Shown piece after piece: positions 1 to 10,785 of a stretch of 64,000 nt of DNA (within the stretch, counting starts at the first letter, position 1; each line of letters starts with the position of its first letter). The position numbers and the translations under genes were made by a program. The notes beneath the pieces are model-generated. The model did not search any database. It saw nothing but the letters and a program-made list of their open reading frames with translations, and was not told the origin of the DNA. The stretch is from the NCBI GenBank assembly GCA_015179045.1, contig WHUZ01000053.1, forward strand, positions 124,001-188,000, in the 5' to 3' direction. Origin of the DNA: Kalaharituber pfeilii. Lineage: Eukaryota > Ascomycota > Pezizomycetes > Pezizales > Pezizaceae.

Positions 1-2008
1 CTGCAACTAGAGTTGGTTGCTCAAAGAAATGTGTTGAACTTTGAGAGCTGCAAAGAACGACATCCTTTCAGTAGCCCTTGCCTCGTAAGTGTCACATTGC
101 CCTGCATGCACAAACGCATCGTGCGATGACAGAAACAAAGAATGGCCATGCAATGCGTGTTGCCCATGGTCATCACCACAATATACCACAAAGGAAACAT
201 AGCACCTATAGAGGAATAGGAGAGTGCTGATGGAAGCTACTACTCCATTTCGGGTATCATTTGATAGCTACTAAGCAATAGCGGGGAAAAATACAAAAAA
301 GACTATAGTGACAACAGCCGACTCGGTAGCAGGGATCAGTCTCAACGTGAAACTCACCAAGGGTCTCGACCCCTGCACAGGGGGGAAACAAACAAGCTAC
401 CTACGTATTCTGTCCTGAAGAAACGAAAGACCAACCAAAGGCGCTGTCGCATGCATAATGTAGTCGCTGAGGTTTGTTTTTTCCGTTCTTGGACTGTAGC
501 ATCTTCATTGCCTCCACCCCTTGTTTTTCCTTGGTTTTTTTTTTTTTTTTCTTTTTTTTTTTTCCGCTTACTGATTTTCAGGGACCAGAAAGATCTTCCC
601 ACTCGGAGAACACCGATCTGATAGTTTCGCCACAGCTGGTCCGTTTGAGAATCGATGTGAGATAAGCATTGCTGCTTTATCCTTTCAGCTTTGTCGTGTG
701 GATTGCTGAAGGGTAGAGTCACGAAAGGCGCAAGGATCAAGCAAATTTCTGCTCTTGTATTACCCGAAAGCTTCTAGAGCACTGCGCTGCGCCACGGCAA
801 TGCTACGCATTGGACAATGTTACCCGGGCTGCACCTTCATCGGGCTGAATGAGCTGTAGGGATACATGGCGCTGAATTCTCGAGGTGGTTGGGGGTAAGG
901 ACAAAGTGACAAAAAGCAAAGAAGCACCAAAGCATGGCACCAACGCAGCTCATTTGTTGCTTCAACTATTGTTGTCCTGTACCTGCGTCTGTCAACAAAC
1001 CTGGCCCACAATCGAGGAGTGTGCCCTATCCCATGTGATCAACGTAACGTTGGCTTCGTCTAGGCGTTTCAAAGTAATCAATATTAGGGTTATGCATAGA
1101 GGCAAATTACATTGGGCTTATCCAAGCCAATGGCCTCTGCTTTGACATGGCTCTCACCCATGGCCACGGGACAGTTTCTCTATCTTAGGCAAAAAGTGGT
1201 TAAGGCAAAATTTCACTACCTATCCCCGAGACGAGACGGACAAAGACGACTTTTTTTTTCTTTACAACACCTAGGATTTCGTATCCACTACATAGAGTTA
1301 GAGTCGACGGGCAGAACTTTGGCCAAACCTGAGCCATGGATTAATGGATCTTTGATTATCATACACGATCAATTACCTCAATCAACCTTTTACACAGTTG
1401 CGCAAGTGCCAACCATACTAGCACAGTTCATGGAGTATGACTTAACTGGAGACTCCATGACTTGAGGTGCTAAGACCTCGCGCTACCCATCAAGCAAATA
1501 TTGACAAGCCGTATGTTTGGAAATGAAACACTTCAAGTTCACAGGCTACAAAACTAGTGAAGCGTCTCATTGGAAGGGGCACGGAGAATAGACGGAGAAT
1601 AGATAGTCAATCCCATTTCCACAATTTGTCATAAGCACTGCAAAACCAACAAGACGGCATGCATACTAACATGAGAAAAAGGCCTATTAGTTGCGTCGGT
1701 GCTATCATACTCGGAAATGACGAGAAAAGATGACTGGGGGGAAAGCGAAGGAAAGGCTTCTTAGATTGACCAATATGGCAGAATTGACGCATTCTCACAT
1801 AACACGCCTTCTCAAGTTCGCTACCCTACCAATCATTTGCGAGCGAACGATAAATTACAGTACTATTGAGTGATACAAGTTGTCAGTGCTTGGTTGCGCT
1901 GTCCTGCCAGGGCCCTGGTCAAAATCAGCAGCTGGCCTTGGGCATGATGTCGGAAGGGTAATCCTGGGGAAATAAGGTCAAGAAAAAGCGTTGCCATCAC
2001 CGCCGAAA

Positions 2009-2062
2009 CCGCAGTCAAGGCGAGCCGAATGTTTGCCGCAGTCAAGGCGAGCCGAATGTTTG
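2009..2062. repeat. 27-base perfect tandem duplication
   Basis: Two identical 27-base units lie head to tail at 2009-2035 and 2036-2062, each beginning CCGCAGTCAAGG. The second copy ends on the base that starts the left arm of the hairpin at 2062-2115. The identity of the copies suggests a recent duplication. Confidence 0.9.
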
Positions 2063-2115
2063 GCAACGTAAGATGTTGCAATATCTAAGGCTATTTTGCA
2101 ACATCTTACGTTGCC
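2062..2115. repeat. Perfect 20-bp inverted repeat, 14-base loop
   Basis: The left arm 2062-2081 (starting GGCAACGTAAG) is the exact reverse complement of the right arm 2096-2115 (ending CTTACGTTGCC), separated by 14 bases at 2082-2095. No gene is adjacent, so it is not an obvious terminator. It could be the remnant of a small inverted-repeat element or a transcribed hairpin. Confidence 0.9.
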
Positions 2116-5100
2116 GCCGGTATGTTGATTTGCATCAACGAAGGCTTACGCGAATAGGAAACTCGGACAAACAATCCTGGATGGTGCGCAGGAAGTATAT
2201 TGGATAAGCATTCTGCAGCGGCGTACATCCAGAAGCGCAGTTTGTCGATCATAAGGCTTTCATCTGGAGAGTCTGCCAGCTTGACTGTTCCAGATAAGAC
2301 TATCTCAAGTATTAGAGCGCATTTATGAAGGGTTTCAACGCTTTTAGAACAGTGGCATGAAACTATACTTGGGAATGATATTGCACGTTGGGTAAGATGC
2401 ACCACGATATGCATATCAACTGACATCCGCCTAGATAGTGTTTCTAGAAGAACTCAATTTTTAAAGTACCAATCATGTGCCAGTATATACTCACCGGTGA
2501 CAGTTCGGCAATGCCAACATGTACTCTTTTACTATGCATGAACGAATCGACCCCTCTACCGGCATCTTAGTGATTTTATTACGTGTAACAATTTGGGAGT
2601 TAATGAACATGTGGCTTGTGATGATTCCCGAACTGCTTTCGGGCGTGTGGTTCAACAGCAGAGTTGGGGTTGGGCATGGATGCATCATTGAATAGGTATG
2701 TCAGGTCAAGGCATTGCCGACTGGCCATTGGCGGCACGGGTCAAGATTGCGTTTTCGTGCCTGAATATTTAAACACCCGCCACGACATCGGTGTGCATCG
2801 ATGGTGAAAAGGGCAACTGGAGATCTCTGGGCCATACTGGGTCAGGGCTGATTGGATTAATTGCGGTCACGTTTCGGGACTGGACAACGTTCAGTTCTTC
2901 CTTATTGTTGTTCCGATTACCTTGACCTCAGGTTCACGAGTCTCCTCAAGAGTAGAGTTACCCTGGAGCCGTATTATGAAGCTGAACGAGATGAACGTTT
3001 AGGAATTCAGTTAGGGTGAACTCAAATCTATGGCGGCGGAGGTTTAAGTCCGCAAGGTGCGCATGCGTCAAAATCACCAACTTTTAGTCCAATTCGCTTT
3101 CTGGACTTACTAACCAATCAAAAATCCGAACCCAATATCATCACTTCAATGTGCTGCTGGATACCACAAATGATACTCTGTTGCTGATACGTTCATTCGC
3201 TTAGTCCTCTTAGTCTGGTCATGTTTTACTGGATGCTTCATTTATTCATTACAGCTTTGTTCCATGCCCCGCCCTTATATCTCATGAACCCATTTTCCTC
3301 GGTTGCATGTGGGCTGTTGATATGATGATAGTGGAATTGGAATTACTGGGCCTTGAGAGTTTGGAGTTTGGGTCGCATGGTGATTGGAAGTATATTTGAT
3401 GATGATGATGATGATGATGATTGATATCGGATATGAGTATCACGGCTTTCGATCATTCATCCCTAGCTCACGAAAACCTTTCAGCGGGGCTCGTGGTCGG
3501 TTGCATGACTGTTCAACCGACTAGAGAATATGTTGATGGAAACGAGAAAGCGCAGCGATTACGTTCCCGGGCATGTGGATCAGGAATTGTAACTGCATGA
3601 AGAACCGAAAATCGGCTTAGACTAGTTGGAGGATTTTGGGTTATGGATCGGATGGAAGAGGTGGAGAATGGGCTCTGAATGCTGATTCGAGGGGAGCAAT
3701 GACCCAATCTCGGAATACTGAGCATGAAACTAAAGCACGACCTAGGCTCCTTATAACTGACCTTTTGTTAATGGCGTATTAGGGATAAAGCGTGAAGCAT
3801 GATTCGGGATGGAAAGGAAGACGGTATAATAACAACATGCTTGGTAACTCGAGAGTGAAATGGTTGGCCAACAAGGTATATACACAAGCCCCAATCAGCA
3901 AAGGAAAGGACATGAGTTACGGACCTCAGAAGTAGGGGAAATGGAGGTAAGGATTAATATTTCAACTGGTCATGGCTGCAGGGGGTTACAGGTTGTTTGA
4001 GTACGTTAATATTGGCAACGTTGAAGCATTCTGGTGTTTGGAACGGCTAAAACAGGACTCTCTTTCGTAATTTATCGACATGTGAATGTGCATATGCGTG
4101 ACGTGCTTATGTACAACCGTTGCGTGTCAAAGCAACGAATTTGGGAATATGTGCAGTGTAAATATATCGAATTCACCAACTGAAAACTCTCATGCAACGA
4201 ACTATCAATGGTAAATCCTTAACTTTGCGTTCATACTTGGATAAGCTTTATAACTTGTACTCTTAGGCCATGATTGAATGACGATCTTGATCTGCTATGA
4301 TGGTCTGCTGTGATCAGCGCACCAATACAGCCAGCCAAGCCAAAGCCAACCTGCCATGATAGGTAATCCCAAACATGCAAGTGACTATTCTGGTGCAGCA
4401 ACGTCAAAATAAAATGAACTTGAAGCAACTCGCAACACCACACTTCAACAGTATGCTAAGTTGAAAAATTTCCGAATTGTCTCATTTCGTTTATAAATGA
4501 ACACCAGAGACATCACTGGGGCCCCAATGGCGTCCAATTCGATATCTCACCCGTTGGCAGGCCAGGATCCTAGTATTGGGAAAAATTCGCCGAAGGGGTG
4601 GAGAAGAAAGGGCCTATTATCATGACAATGGATGCAATGCAAGGTATGTTTCAATGCCTCAAATCCAGAGGAGATATGCTAACAGATACCTCTACCAGAG
4701 GTTCTTGACTCAATGGTGGTGGATGAGCTCATTATGTGAATATCAATTCTGCAATTCCCCCGAACTGCGTAGGCTCCTGAAGCCTCACCTTCCCTAGTCT
4801 TTTATTTTTTCCACTCTGCTTTTTCTTGCAACCCCGCTTCTTCAATCGCTGTCATCCCAGTGCCCTGGAGTGAACTCAGCTTACTGAAGAGGAGCGGTGG
4901 GGTAGGGGACCAACAACTTAACTGTTTCTTCCCATCGGGTAAGCTACCACTCAATTGCACATTCTTTCCTTACTCCGCCGTGGCCACCGTAGTTTTTCGC
5001 AACTGGACTCCTGTACGATGCATCACCCTTGCTCTTTAATCTAATAGCAATGCAGTCGCTTTCGCCACAAGCCTCCGAATTTGGGGAGCCTGTTTGGAAG

Positions 5101-6393
5101 ACTGCTGAATAGCCTATAAAACAGCCTGTTGAACAGCCCATGGAACAGCCCATCGACAATCTCTGTGGAGTGAACCATTGAACAGTCTATGGGCCGGCTC
5201 GCTGACCTGCATGAAAAACAGCCAGGTACGCTGAGGTGGGGCGTAGTAAACATAAGAGCATGTGGTAGCATAACGCAAGCAACTGGGGTCAATCCGGCAT
5301 GAGGCATAGGCAACCAGCTCATGCTGAGAGAGATTGGAGTTTATCTTGCCAGTTATTCGATGATCAATAATTGAAGGTATGTTTTACTCAAACTCCATTC
5401 AGTCACTTTTTATTTTTTATTTTTTCTGACCTGAGACCCTTGTACCAACTCACGATGAAAACCTCATTTCAACTAAACCGCCTATTTCGATTGACCGAGA
5501 AAGGAGAGTTCCATTTCCAGCGGCAGAACAGATCTTATAGTTTTGTTATCATCATCAACCCAACAATTAAAAGCCCCTAGGGGACTCCAAGCAGCATCGA
5601 CTTGGTGTGATGAACATTTTTTGCATGGCCCACATGCATTCCAATTTACATTCTTGCCCGGCTTCTTAATTGCCATGTATGCAGACCTCACCCCGTACAC
5701 CCAGTTTTCGTCATATAAATGAAAAAAGTAGACAGTCAGCAGACAGGCAACTAGATATGCGGCCCGAATTTACAATATGATTTCTACTGCCATTTTTTTT
5801 TTCTTTTTTCTTTTTTTTTTTTAAATATTTATTACATAAACGCTCTCTGAACTATATCCCTTCTGGGAAGTAAAAGCAGTAACTCATCATGTGGTATATA
5901 AGAAACCAGAGTTTTAAAAAGAAAAAATTTAAAGGTATATTCTTATTACTACTATTATTGCTAACTTAGGAAAAATCAGTTGACCCCCCCTCTTTTCTTT
6001 TTATTTCGTTTATTTATTTATTTATATATATATACTTTCTGTTGGGCATAAGTACCTAGACAGTAACAATCATATCTTTTTCACGTCGAGCACATTAATA
6101 ATACACCGATCCTTTATATTTTTTCCTAAATTTTTATCCTGCACATGTGTTTTCCTAGCATTTTTAAAACAAAATGACTAGCACTTCACACATATATGAT
6201 TTCATTTCATTTCCATGTCATGAAAAGTTATATATTTGTATGAACGTTACCCCATTCATTATTTTTTGAACTCCCTCGCCCCTCCAAGGGGTGGATGAAA
6301 GGGAAATTAAAAACGGACAAACACCCAACCCCCCCTTACCGCCCCATGTAGCATTTAAAAATCCATAAGGCAAGGCAAGGCAAAATATTAAGG

Positions 6394-6428
<35 letters not shown>
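6394..6428. repeat. 35-base poly-A run
   Basis: An uninterrupted A run lies about 160 bases beyond the stop codon of the MPP6-like gene on the minus strand, where it reads as poly-T. Its length is liable to sequencing or assembly error. Confidence 0.85.
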
Positions 6429-6430
<2 letters not shown>

Positions 6431-6586
6431 GACCCAAGCAAGTTGTTCGTAATAGACAACACACCCAGAAGGGGAAAAAAAGTGGAAGAAAGTAAGAAAC
6501 TGAATAAATACATAAATGAAAAACAAGAACATAATATACAATCCCCTCAATCCCGGAACTCCCTCTATTCTTTCCATTTGTCATTA

Positions 6587-7936
6587 TCACCTCCTGCCCC
6601 CACTACTTATCCCCTTCAACTTGCCCAATGCAGACCCTGACCCCCCTTTCTTGCTTACACCTGCCCACCTTGCCTTCTCTTTATCGCGCCTCATCTTCTT
6701 CCCCACCCCATTTCCAGCTCGCCCTGCCCCTCCTCCTCCGCCGCCTCCATCCCGTCCTCTATCCCCACCCGCCTTTCCCCTCTTTCTTGCCGGCTCGGGA
6801 CAATTGGCAGCTAAATGCCCGCTCTTATCGCAATTATAACACGCGCGGGTTTCAGTGCTCTTTGCAGGCGTGCTGGGTGCCGCGCGTTTAGAACCTGAAA
6901 GCGACGTCAGATTGCGGAGAATGTCGTCTGTGCCTTTCCCAGCCTTTTGCTTTGCTTTCGATTTCGATTTTGAAGTCGGCTTTTTGAAAGAGTCAGGGCC
7001 AGAATCTGAATTAGATGCGGAATCGGAGTTGCACGAGTCGGAATCCACATCAGAGCTAGGCGGTGGGGGCTGCAATTGGGATTGCGGTGGAGGTCTGTTG
7101 CGAGTAAAGTTGCCGAATGTGAGACGCCCTGTGGGGGCTGGAGGGGGGAGGGAGTCGAGATCGACGTCGCTTTCGTCTTCAGAGAGCTCGCCGCCTTCTT
7201 CCTCTGGCTCCACGCTGCTCGAATCACCTTCATTTCCTTCTTCTACATCCCCCTCCTCCCCCTCTTCTTCCTCCCCCCCCTCCTTCACCACCACTATTTT
7301 CTTTACGCCATCTTCCGTCTTTATCCTTGTTACCAACTCTGTTTTCACCCCATTCCTCTTTCCCCCTTGCCCCATTTCTTCTTCCTCTTCTAAAGCCTCC
7401 GCTACCACATCCGCCCATCCAACCACCTGCACCTTCATGCCTCCATTCCCATTCCCATTCCTTCCTTCCTTCCCCGCCCCTGTCCCATTCACTGGGACCG
7501 CCAATGCCAATTCCCACATTGAATCCCCGCCCTCCTCAGCCCTTCTCCGGATCGCGGCTTGTCGCTTCTGTTCTTCCTCTGCAAGCGCGGCTTGCAGGGC
7601 CAGATGGTCACGTTTGGCTTGTCGGGCTGCAGCGGAGAACGTTGTTGTTGTTGGAGCTGCGGTGGTAGCAGTGACTGTGGAAGAGGTGGTGAGATCGGTG
7701 CTGGACGTCGTGGAGACGTAGGCGGCCGAGGTGTGTTTGGCCAGTTGGGAGGCGGTTGCTTTTTGCATGAACTGTAGAGGGAAATGTAAAGTTAGCATAC
7801 TTCGGAGAGACTGCGCGGGGGAGGTTCAAGATGAAGGGGAATAGGGAATACGGGCTTTCATGGTAAGCAGCCGAGATGACATTGTGCGCGCGGGTGCCCG
7901 GGGAGGGTCGGGCTTGGACCCTTTCAGGCCGGACAT
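6587..7936 (-). CDS. MPP6-type nuclear RNA exosome cofactor with zinc knuckle
   Basis: Exons on the minus strand are 7936-7856 and 7771-6587, giving 421 aa. The residue 19-30 segment reads MSSRLLTMKFMQ across the exon junction, which matches the diagnostic N-terminus of the M-phase phosphoprotein 6 family; an MWEL-type tryptophan motif follows near residue 110. MPP6 proteins tether the Mtr4 helicase to the nuclear exosome for RNA decay and rRNA processing. The middle is acidic and low in complexity. The C-terminal third carries a CCHC zinc knuckle (C338, C341, H346, C351) followed by a basic glycine-rich tail. The intron (7855-7772) ends with a good branch point (GCTAAC) and CAG, but its donor is GC rather than GT (AAA|GCCCGT); no GT donor keeps frame with the conserved residues. 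The gene is divergent from NDUFS6. Family assignment rests mainly on the N-terminal motif. Confidence 0.75.
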
Positions 7937-8679
7937 TGTGGGGAGGTTGTAGCGGGCGCTGTTTGTCTGGGGCAGGCTCAGGCTCAGGCTCAGGCTCAGG
8001 CAAGGCGAGGGCAGTCTCGAGGGCGATGATGTCGGCTGCGGGCGAGGTTGGTACAGGTCTGGGTAAGGATTGTGGTGCGCAGCTGGTCTAGAGATCGGAT
8101 AAGGCGCGGCGCGGCACGGCACGGCAAGTATTGTTGGTGATAATGTTAATCTGTCCGGCTCCGTAGTACAAGTTGGTAGTCACGGGCTCGCCTCTGGCTG
8201 GCGCTTCGCTTGTCAATTGGAGCGCGTGAGATGGTTCGAGACTGCGTGTGAGATGTGTTTGAGAGGCTGGCGGAGAAAACAGCGCGAAACGGGCGTCCGC
8301 CGGCAGCTGCTTGGCGCCCGGCGGCGCCCAGAAAAAAAACCGCAGCCGACCGCGCAGGCCGCCAGGCGCCGCTGCCGTCTTGGCCCGTCACGTGCCTCCA
8401 AGCGTACTGCGCTTAGTCACCAGCGCAGCGCAGCAGGGTCACAGCGGCTTCATGTTGACCGCATCCCGCCTAAGCACCTCCCGCACCCGCCTGCTTATCC
8501 GGGTCTGCGACATCCACCCCCCCCCCCCCCCCCCCCAAGCTCCCGCACCCTCACCAGCCAGGGGCACGATATCTCCGAACATCTCAGCCAAGGCACCCGT
8601 CTCAATTCGGCCTCCCCTACCGCCGCTCTCCCATCCAGCTGTAACGCACCCCACGTGCCCGCCAACTCTTGCGCCCAAC
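7937..8679. promoter_or_regulatory. Shared divergent promoter region of MPP6-like gene and NDUFS6
   Basis: This 743-base GC-rich interval separates two start codons facing away from each other. It contains four GGCTCA hexamer copies (7975-7998), two CACGTG palindromes (8389-8394 and 8652-8657; E-box type, bound by bHLH factors in fungi) and a 20-base C run (8517-8536). The second CACGTG lies 23 bases before the NDUFS6 start. Functional assignment is inference. Confidence 0.5.
7975..7998. repeat. GGCTCA hexamer repeat, four copies
   Basis: Four exact GGCTCA copies lie just upstream of the MPP6-like start codon, probably in its 5' leader on the minus strand. Confidence 0.85.
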
Positions 8680-9454
8680 ATGCTCGTCGCGCGCCGTCTC
8701 CTTCGGCGGCCTGCCCCGCCACCCTTCTTCCGCCCCACTACCGCTTCCCTCCGCTGGTCCTCTACAGACACCACCAACACTCCTCCGACCCCCTCATCCA
8801 AGGCCGAACCCCCCACCCCCAATGTCTCCGCCAGCAACGAATCCGTCCCCGCATTCTTCGACGAACATGGTGCCGGCGCCGCCCGGGGCGAGCTGACCGA
8901 GACTGCCCAGCGCGCACGCTCGATGCAGGCACCGAACCGCTCCACGACGTGGTCGTCGCGGCAGAATCCGAGGGAACTGGCGATGACGGGGCCGCGGTTC
9001 GAGCAGACAATCATGGAGGCACAGGTACAAATCTTTCCTGCACCCCTCCTCCCCTCTCCTCCGGGTATGATATTGCCGCTGACGCCCCACTCCCCGCTAG
9101 CCCCGCCCCTACGCAGCCATCGAGCTCATCCACGCCCAGCCTGTCCGCTTCGTTGATCAGCATGTCGCCGTCTGCGACGGCGGCGGTGGCCCTGCCGGCC
9201 ACCCAAAGATCTACATCAACGTCGACAAGCCCGAGATTATACCGTGCGGGTATTGCGGACTGCCTTTTGTAAATTTTCCCCTACCAAATGTTCTTCCTCA
9301 TTGCCGAATCTTATCTCCATTTGAACATAGCAGCTGTGCTTATGCATGTGTAGATAGAAAAGCTGACATGTAGGCGCGGATGAATGAACAGGCTTACTCT
9401 CACCACAAAAAGCATCTTGAAAGCCTTCCAAGCACGGAGTTTCCGTTGGAGTAA
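8680..9454 (+). CDS. NADH:ubiquinone oxidoreductase zinc subunit NDUFS6 (13 kDa-A type)
   Basis: Exons 8680-9024, 9101-9268 and 9392-9454 give 191 aa; all junctions are phase 0 with GT-AG borders. The protein is a peripheral-arm accessory subunit of mitochondrial complex I that binds zinc and is needed late in assembly. The first 30 residues ([11 protein letters not shown]..., arginine-rich, no acidic residues) look like a mitochondrial targeting sequence. The C-terminal domain shows the expected zinc ligands C140, H149, C164 and C167 (PCGYCGLPF at 163-171). The last exon was found because the family normally has a short histidine-rich end after CGYCG; it encodes [11 protein letters not shown] and then a stop. 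The tail is about 15 residues longer than in animal homologues. A frame covering 8217-9272 in another register is a shadow. Confidence 0.9.
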
Positions 9455-10785
9455 GCGTATGGAAGGAGTGGGTGAGAAGTGTCGGAGAGAGGAAGGAGGA
9501 GTCGGGCCCATGTTTGCCGCTGTCGCCGCTACCATTGATCCTTTGCTCTTTACTCCTTGCTCCTTGCCCGTTCAACCCTCGTTCCTTTTTGAGCTTTATC
9601 AGGTCATTGTATAATATATATTCTCTAGACAGCACAAGAAAGGAAAAGAAAAAAAAAAAAAAATTGGATAAAGGTCATGCTACACATCCCCACCCCACGT
9701 AATCGCAGTAGGTACCGTAACAAGTTAGCAAAGATCAAGTTACCATTTCAGGGTAACCGCCCTGTGGCCACGCGATAATGGGGCAGGCAGTGACAGAAAC
9801 CTAACGGATGCCGCGCGTTGTGATGGTCATATTCACGCATAATTTTGCTCGCTGAGTAAAAAGCGGGTTTGTATGGATATGTGAATTCCATGCCCTGGTA
9901 TGAGACTACAGGTGCCTTGAGATATGTGAACAGGAAATCTCCAGCTGAGTCAGCGCAACACAGTGGGCCGCATATACCTACATAGTATGGAAAGACGCAA
10001 CGCGAACATTCTGGTCTTGGCATCCTAATATGCAGAACCAGCAATTGGAGGGAAAACAAAGTGGCAGAACGAGAACGTTAACAGCGAGGGCAAGTTTTCT
10101 GCGTAAAGACGTCAACCCTCTTGTAACCGGGCGGCTGCAGCAGCCACACCCTTTCTCAATACCACAGTCGTACCAGATTTTGAGATGCCGCCTGTTTGAT
10201 GTGGTTACTGCGCTATCATATGCATAACGAAGCCAATAGTGATGTCAGCAACCACAATATCTGTTTCCTGTCTGATTTCTAAACTCCCGCCGCAGACCTT
10301 GATTTGATTAACTGCCTTTCAACCTCTCGCAGTCGTATCAAACTCCCCCACTCTACTCCACAGCAATTCTCCTCCTTGCTACAAGCCAACCGCAGCAATA
10401 TGCTCATGCTATGCATTTACAACGCAGCCTCGCTTGCATACTCTCGTCACTTGCCAGCTGCAGAATAGTTCTAGTGCCAAGGCCCTCCTGTCGGCTTCAG
10501 TCTAAACCCCTCATGGGCCTCAGCCTCGAACCGCATGGGCCCCCGGTTGGGCCCCTCATGGCCACCCATTGTGGGAGTTCTCGCAGCCGCACCCTGCTCT
10601 CCTGAACCTGCAGCATTCTACTCAGTGCCTGCCGTCGGACTCTCTTCAGCATCTTCTTCACCATAGCCCCTCTGCTTTGCTTCCAATTGCCCTGCACAAA
10701 CACATCTAGCTCTTTCTCCACGCAGAATTCACCGTTCCTGGCTTCGGTATTCCCACAATAATTAGAAAGCGCCAAAACAGCAGCC
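9455..10785. other. Intergenic region upstream of farnesyl diphosphate synthase
   Basis: No gene is recognised in these 1.3 kb. The stretch from 10280 onward is rich in C and T, typical of filamentous fungal promoters and leaders. A CCAAT pentamer lies at 10231-10235 (bound by HAP-type complexes in fungi). An A-rich run at about 9640-9663 follows NDUFS6. Confidence 0.5.

Larger units (their letters stand above)
1..6586. other. Gene-poor intergenic region
   Basis: No open frame in this 6.6 kb has a recognisable domain or a convincing exon chain; the longest frames are about 130 codons and low in complexity. Visible structure: a pyrimidine/T-rich stretch near 530-565, the duplication and hairpin at 2009-2115, a (GAT)n microsatellite near 3397-3420, short degenerate AACAGCC repeats near 5115-5155, AT-rich DNA from 5790 to 6240, and a 35-base A run at 6394-6428. 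Distal regulatory DNA or decayed repeats are possible; nothing visible decides it. Confidence 0.6.

Noticed and set aside
2106..2426. 106-codon minus-strand frame with plausible composition
   Set aside because: The amino acid mix looks protein-like, but I could not match it to any family or find flanking exons. It may be a fragment of a decayed gene, but that is not supported.
6855..7721. 288-codon plus-strand open frame
   Set aside because: It is the antisense shadow of the acidic, low-complexity part of the MPP6-like gene, rich in Ser/Pro from reversed Glu/Gly codons, with no domain.
8217..9272. 351-codon plus-strand open frame
   Set aside because: It runs through the NDUFS6 exons in another register and gives Pro/Ser/Arg-rich sequence without any conserved motif.
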